From Molanna angustata (taxonomy: Eukaryota > Arthropoda > Insecta > Trichoptera > Molannidae): a stretch of DNA of 64,000 bases. Location of the stretch: contig OY754980.1 of assembly GCA_963576475.1 (NCBI GenBank), positions 4,096,806 to 4,160,805 of the forward strand, given 5' to 3'. How positions within the stretch are numbered: position 1 is the stretch's first letter; each line of letters starts with the position of its first letter. The notes under the pieces were generated by a model that ran no database searches, had not been told where the DNA came from, and was given only the letters and a program-made list of their open reading frames with translations. Both the position numbers and the translations under genes were made by a program. Positions 59,216 to 64,000 of this stretch are shown piece by piece.

Positions 59216-61012
59216 TTAAAATATCGGTTTTAATAACGGTGAAGGGGAGAAGTCTGTCTGTAAATTAATCAAAGTTTTGCTGTTATCACATTTCAAACGA
59301 TTTATTTCTAAGATCTCCAAACGATCTAGTTTTTTACCTTTAGGGTTAATATGTAAAATTTTGGTATTACTATCGATGGAGAAGTCATGACCAAACTCGT
59401 TAAGATGTGCAGCAAAGTTGGATGAGTCCTGATTAAGTCTTTTACAACGTAAATGTTCATTAATACGGATCTTAAATTGTCTTCCCGTTTGGCCGATGTA
59501 TACACTTGGACAGGAACCACATGCTAAAGAATATATACCGTTATTTTCAATGGGGTCTATTTTATCTTTATTGTTAATGAGCATTTTGCCTAATGTTTTT
59601 GGATTATAAAAAGCTATATTTTTCCCTGATTTTTTAATAACGTTACCTGCTTTTACGGACGAATTTCCTATGTATGCTAATTTAATCCATTTATCTGATT
59701 TTAAAGATTTTATAGTTAATCCAGGGGCTATGTTTCTGAGAAGGTTTTTCTTTTTCTTTTTTCTTATTAAGTCATTAATTAATTTAACTTTATATCCGTT
59801 GTTTAGTGCTAAATTATAAATAATATTGAGTTCGTTATCATAATTTATTTTTGACATAGGTACATTAAAAAGTCTGTGTATTAATGAGTGGAATGTAGAC
59901 AATTTGTGAGAGTTGTGATGTCTCGAGCTATTATGTATTATATTATCACTGAATGTGGGTTTCCTGTAAATGTTAAAATCTAAATTTCCATCTATAATTT
60001 GTATTGTTAGGTCTAAAAAGTTAATTGAGGATCCACCAACCTCCATCGTAAATTGGATGGATTTATTCAGGGAGTTGAGAGATTTTAGAAATAAGTCTAA
60101 CTGTCTTAAAGATCCTGTCCAGATACCTAATATATCATCCACATATCTTTTATATATTAGGAGATTTTTAAAACCGGACAAGGAGGAAAGTTTGTTTTCT
60201 AAGTAATCCATAAAAAAATCTGCTAAAATCGGTGACATTGGACTACCCATCGCTAACCCGTTCAATTGTTTGTAAAATTTACCATTGAATCTAAAATAAT
60301 TTTGATCAATACAAATGTTGATCAAATCCCATAATTCATTTATTAAAACTGGATTTAAATTGGTCGTGAATATATACTCGTTTAACGCAATTTTCAATTC
60401 ATCTATTGGGATGTTTGTGAATAAACTTACGACGTCAAAAGATATTAAAATGCTATTGTTAGGGACTTTAATATTTTTAATTTGATCAATCAGTTCAAGT
60501 GAATTTTGGACAGTGTTTTTTGGTTTAAACTGGAGGATATTTTGAAAAAGAGAATTACAATGTTTCGCTACTTTATAACACGGAGCAGAAAAATATGATA
60601 CAACCGGTCTAAAAGGCATATTAGGTTTATGTACTTTCGGTAAACCATATAGTCGGGGGCAATGTGGATTCATTAGAGTGAACCGAGCTTTGTCGAATGC
60701 ATCATTAAACAGTGTTTTTGAGTTAGTAATGAGAGTCTTTAATTTTTGGGAATAAGATTGGGTCGGATCTATAGATGTTTCCATGAAAATATCAGTTGAT
60801 AAGAGGTCTTCCATTTTTGATAAATAGTGATTTTTATCCAATATAACTGTGCTGTTGCCCTTGTCAGCTTTGGAGATAACTAAATTGTTGTCATTTATTT
60901 TATTTTTCAAAGATTTTACTGTTTTCGAATCATTAGTAAGAGGGTTGAAAACATCCGTTTTGGCGCACTTATTGATTATATTAGAACAAATATATTTAGC
61001 ACTGAAAATCAA
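59216..61012 (-). CDS. Penelope-like reverse transcriptase with GIY-YIG endonuclease (N-terminally truncated)
   Basis: A 598-codon open frame with no ATG at its head. A stop lies at 61019-61021, the first residues come from the arm boundary, and the first ATG is residue 67 (60812-60814). RT features: LYGLPKVHKPN at 121-131, motif A with D193 in SFDVVSLFTNIP, motif B GLAMGSPMSPILADFF at 252-267, motif C YVDD at 290-293, and FLDLTI at 332-337. GIY-YIG domain: GIY 492-494, CxxC at 498 and 501, YIG 505-507, R511, H520 and a candidate catalytic Glu at 566 or 569. Penelope proteins are usually longer by a further 100-200 N-terminal residues, so this copy is probably not autonomous despite intact catalytic motifs. 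It would act by target-primed reverse transcription. Confidence 0.93.
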   Translation of the reverse strand: MIFSAKYICSNIINKCAKTDVFNPLTNDSKTVKSLKNKINDNNLVISKADKGNSTVILDKNHYLSKMEDLLSTDIFMETSIDPTQSYSQKLKTLITNSKTLFNDAFDKARFTLMNPHCPRLYGLPKVHKPNMPFRPVVSYFSAPCYKVAKHCNSLFQNILQFKPKNTVQNSLELIDQIKNIKVPNNSILISFDVVSLFTNIPIDELKIALNEYIFTTNLNPVLINELWDLINICIDQNYFRFNGKFYKQLNGLAMGSPMSPILADFFMDYLENKLSSLSGFKNLLIYKRYVDDILGIWTGSLRQLDLFLKSLNSLNKSIQFTMEVGGSSINFLDLTIQIIDGNLDFNIYRKPTFSDNIIHNSSRHHNSHKLSTFHSLIHRLFNVPMSKINYDNELNIIYNLALNNGYKVKLINDLIRKKKKKNLLRNIAPGLTIKSLKSDKWIKLAYIGNSSVKAGNVIKKSGKNIAFYNPKTLGKMLINNKDKIDPIENNGIYSLACGSCPSVYIGQTGRQFKIRINEHLRCKRLNQDSSNFAAHLNEFGHDFSIDSNTKILHINPKGKKLDRLEILEINRLKCDNSKTLINLQTDFSPSPLLKPIF

Positions 61013-61362
61013 TAATATTTATATTTCTTATAATTCGTTTCTATATTGTATAATGTAAAATCAGTTTTTCTTTCTACTTCAACATTGCTAAACTTTGTAT
61101 ACATCACACATATTTACCATACTGTTTTGTTTGCCAGTTTTCTTCATCAGTTCTTTCTGGCAATACTAATCGAACTGATAGAACTTTACAAAAAAAAAAA
61201 AAAAAGGTTGTGTACCAATATTTCAGTCATATCTATTTAAACTCTGTTTACTTTCATTTTCGCGCACTCTGACGATGATCTTCAGATCGATACCGGTCAG
61301 TGCCAGTTTTAAAATTATATAGTGAAACTAAAACTAATGAGTGTTTTCATTTATACCTAGTA
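61009..61362 (+). repeat. PLE1 right inverted pseudo-LTR
   Basis: Upstream copy in element orientation. It ends at 61009, precisely where the open RT frame begins, so the boundary is a fusion point rather than a natural 5' UTR. Confidence 0.92.
61264..61303 (+). ncRNA. Hammerhead-like motif in right pLTR of PLE1
   Basis: Stem I GCACT (61264-61268) pairs with AGTGC (61299-61303). Core CTGACGA is at 61269-61275, followed by one extra T. Stem II GATC/GATC carries loop TTCA, GAT is at 61289-61291, stem III is ACC/GGT and predicted cleavage is after C61298. The third base of the GAA box is T here and in the other arm alike. Confidence 0.62.
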
Positions 61363-61494
61363 ATTTAATATCATTAAATATTAAGTATGTACATAATATG
61401 TTAATTAATTGTTAATGGTAATATGTTCAATGAATAATAGTTTAATAGGTACATACAATAAGAGAGAAGTAAATTAAACAATCGAATATTTTTA

Positions 61495-61998
61495 TTATTG
61501 CATATGCGCAAACATTGGATATTTTTCCCTGTCGGGAGTCAAAGATATTTTTTAACAGATTTTTAATTATCTCAATAGAGACGAAGTTGGAATATTTACT
61601 GTAGGAGAACCGGGAAATCAAGGCACCTACAGGGCTTACGACCTGTCATCGTCAAAAATGTCAAAAAAAACCTGTCAAAACCTGTCAAAAAAACAATTCT
61701 CTCAATAGATGGCGTTACAACAAAAATAAATAAAAATAATAAGAATGTTGTTCATAATTTCACACATAGATGGCTGTAGAATTTCAGTATTGCAATATAT
61801 AGAACTTTCAAAAATTGAATTGATAGGATATTCATTAAAAAGGCATAATTGGTGAACGTTGCGCAAGCGCATAAAGTGATCACGTAAACCAGCCGATGAC
61901 AGGTCGTAAGCCCTGTGGGTGCCTTGATTTCCCGGTTCTCCTACAGTAAATATTCCAACTTCGTCTCTATTGAGATAATTAAAAATCTGTTAAAAAAT
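61495..61998. mobile_element. MITE-A, long form with 105-bp inverted repeats
   Basis: The arms 61547-61654 and 61895-61998 are inverted (AGACGAAGTTGGAATATTTA CTG and CACCTACAGGGCTTACGACC). The loop (61655-61894) has extra sequence, including CTCAATAGATGGCG. 61495-61545 is the inverted form of the flank seen at 23115 and 46760, so the family unit includes it. Confidence 0.78.
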
Positions 61999-62074
61999 TA
62001 ATTAAACCAATAAAATGAAGTTAATTGCAATTAAACTAATAAAATGAAACATTCAAAAATTGTAACAAATCGAA
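61999..62074. other. Short spacer
   Basis: AT-rich junction between MITE-A and a LINE fragment. Confidence 0.4.
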
Positions 62075-62280
62075 GTACAATCAGGAAGCCATCTTACATT
62101 GAGATATTTTGGGTCTTCTTCAATCATTATGGACGTGATGAGCAGGAAGATTTGAATCATGTATTTTTTAACTGCCAAAAATTCCCAACCCGTGAACTAT
62201 ACTTTAAAATGAACCCAGCAGTATTGAGACGTTCCTGTCATGCCTTAGTCCTCATACATTACGAATGATTTGTAAATTTA
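62075..62280 (+). mobile_element. LINE C-terminal fragment
   Basis: DEQEDLNHVFFNCQKFPTRE then LYFKMNPAVL; the (C)xxxxEDLNHVFFxCPKF block is the C-terminal zinc-finger-like region of insect LINEs. Cysteine before the block is lost (GRDEQED). Confidence 0.65.
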
Positions 62281-63344
62281 TCAATGTCAACAGTTTAAAG
62301 ATTTAGGACTGTTCATTCGTGCAGTATTGAGTCTTTGAATTGTTCTATTAACAAAATTATGCTGTGTTTATGCCGAAGAACACCAATCTTTGGTGAACGG
62401 CAAAAAAAATCACTTTGATCACTGAACAAGTCAATCAATCCTGTAGTCACTCTGTCGGGTCACAAGGTCTCTCTGTCGGGTTAATGAGCGACCTGCCTTT
62501 ATCTGCAGTCCAATAAGTATGGACACATAGGTCTTCCTAAGCATTACATGGTATTCGTAGCATCCTCTTTCTCTTGACTCTCTTATATGTACAAAATTTC
62601 CTATGACACCTTTTGTTGCTAATTCAGGTTTCAGGAATCAGGATTATTTTAGCTCTTGTGTTTCTGATACGATTCATAGCTACTGCTATCAGTGCCCTTC
62701 TGAAAATGTTTTAGAAATATTGAAGAACGCGTTTTTATCATACTGACGACATTCAATCCTTTGAATCGTTTGATGTACACATTGGTTCCCATAGCAACAC
62801 ATGGTAGGTATTCGTGACATTTTAGATTTACGAATCATATAGTATATATTTGCCTAGATAGAGACATACAAGAATACATATTTATTATAACTGCAAAGTC
62901 ATTTCCTGCATTCGTTGATGTCTTTCAAAATGATCTAACTGTCAGTGATTTTATCGACAAGGATCACCTATCACAAATGAATACAAAATTGTACATTTTT
63001 TTATAGATCAAATTAAGTATTGTATAGTCTGACGTAGCATTACCCTACAACTTGTCATAGGATTAGCTAGTTGTAGGATTTCCCGTTTATTTTTGTGACA
63101 AGTCATATCACAATTCGCTTAAACAAGACTCCTTTGAATTGGTTTTAGTTTTAACTATTTGGGAGTCATTTTATTTTTAATTGATTTCCGAACAACAATC
63201 ATTAGTTATTGTATTATTAGAATTAATGTAAACGCAACGGGCATATAGCACATGATATAGTTTTTACCCTAATAAGAGACAGAATAACAAATGAGGAATC
63301 AGACAAAATACTAGAAAAAAAATATCGATGTCATAGATAGAGTT
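62281..63344. other. Unassigned spacer, about 1 kb
   Basis: 62440-62480 contains two copies of CTCTGTCGGGT 26 bp apart. No element recognised. Confidence 0.4.
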
Positions 63345-63605
63345 GCCAAACTTAAATGACAATGGACAGGACATATTGCCAGACAGGGAAAGGACAGATG
63401 GGCACACATATTTATGATATGGAGACAATGGGATATGTCAAGGGAATAGACCAGCCTCAGAAAAGGTGGGCCGATGGTATTGTCTCCGTCACTGGAAGTG
63501 GATGTGGGTGCAAAAAGACCGAAGAAGAAATTAGTGGAAATATTTAAAAGAGGCCTACATCTAGCGGTGGAGAGAAAGAAGAAGACGATGAAGTTTTTAC
63601 ACGAA
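63345..63605 (+). mobile_element. RTE-like LINE C-terminus
   Basis: WTGHIARQGKDRWAH, then WRQWDMSRE, a frame change, QKRWADGIVSVTGSGC and finally GLHLAVERKKKT. Same family as 4.26 and 18.85 kb; two frame breaks. Confidence 0.7.
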
Positions 63606-63708
63606 CTTACAATAAAATCATTTAGCTAGCACTGTTATATTATGTGATATCGTACCTCCCTATATGGGTAGATTTTCGAATAAATCAATCAATTGTATAA
63701 AACACTAT

Positions 63709-64000
63709 GACCCGAATGCAGAGTCCGACCAACATACTAAATTCTAAATACTAACCATATTTTCATTGCACAGTGGCTTGCTTAAGTTAGGAGATCACGT
63801 GGCTTCCTAACTGGAGGATGCTACGAAGTTTTTGTATGAGAATTGCATTGCAGAGACATATCTAAATACTTATTAGCACATGCGCGGTGGCGTAAAATAA
63901 CATTTGCGAACTGTCAAAAAGTAAGTTTGATCGCGAGGAATCATACGAGTGGTTTAATACTAAAATACTAGATGTTTTCGATGAATGATGATTTAAGCGA
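63709..64000 (-). mobile_element. MITE-D copy cut by window edge
   Basis: Starts GACCCGAATGCAGAGTCC and matches the reverse of 15020-15313 (TTAGGAGATCACGTGGCTTC). The frame seen at 14.9 kb has a stop here (AAATACTAG). Confidence 0.75.

Larger units (their letters stand above)
58699..61362 (-). mobile_element. Penelope-like retroelement PLE1 with inverted pseudo-LTRs
   Basis: 2.66 kb unit: inverted arms of about 355 bp (58699-59054 and 61009-61362) flank a single RT plus GIY-YIG frame on minus. The arms differ by only a few bases (for example one C/A change, one G/C change and an 18 versus 16 poly-T length), and the frame is undamaged, so insertion looks recent. AGTAATTTAATATC lies at 58642 and 61359 and could be a target duplication, with about 43 bp of extra DNA on the left. 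The coding region is fused directly to the right arm, with the protein N-terminus missing. Confidence 0.92.

Overview
This is repeat-rich, non-coding eukaryotic DNA, AT-rich throughout, and most likely from an insect. The non-LTR retrotransposon fragments have insect-type C-termini, and there are three tRNA-like SINE families. The frequent GTAGGTACCTAC-type words remind me of Lepidoptera or aphids, but the species cannot be fixed from sequence alone. I found no convincing host gene, no true tRNA or rRNA gene and no bacterial-type operon. The window reads as an intergenic or intronic graveyard of mobile elements plus very long microsatellites.

Layout. 0-5 kb: an inverted-repeat (MITE-A) end, a foldback element with minisatellite arms (691-2476) carrying a nested SINE, and LINE tails. 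6.4-7.3 kb: a compound pentanucleotide satellite that ends in (TTTTA)n. 7.9-15.3 kb: several copies of a roughly 1.05 kb inverted-repeat element with an internal (GT)n tract (element B), a LINE fragment led by a 21-bp array, and a palindromic MITE (MITE-D). 15.9-30 kb: many 5'-truncated LINE fragments, including one rearranged as twin priming would do, a 58-bp tandem array, an 0.9 kb foldback MITE (MITE-E) and a decayed reverse transcriptase. 30-34 kb: a triplicated 160-bp repeat and a pogo-like DNA transposon with TA target duplication (31959-33084). 35-41 kb: nested LINEs, a 203-bp palindrome carrying two back-to-back hammerhead ribozyme motifs, and an R2/R4-like endonuclease fragment. 41-52 kb: (ATTC)n, another element B, SINEs, MITEs and a (TA)n tract of about 486 bp. 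53-64 kb: a LINE RNase H fragment, the tail of a Penelope-like element (PLE) followed by a well-formed hammerhead motif, and a young PLE (58699-61362) with inverted terminal repeats and an open 598-codon RT plus GIY-YIG frame. Copies of MITE-A and MITE-D close the window.

How the parts fit. The most coherent theme is Penelope-like retroelements and their ribozymes. Three loci at 39.4, 56.0 and 58.7-61.3 kb carry hammerhead cores (CUGANGA, stem II, GAA or a variant, and a loopless 3-bp stem III). Two of them are physically tied to PLE coding sequence. The non-LTR elements supply many C-terminal fragments, and the non-autonomous SINEs and MITEs presumably depended on enzymes from such elements. 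Tandem arrays repeatedly sit exactly at LINE truncation points. All family names rest on motif reading only; no database search was possible.
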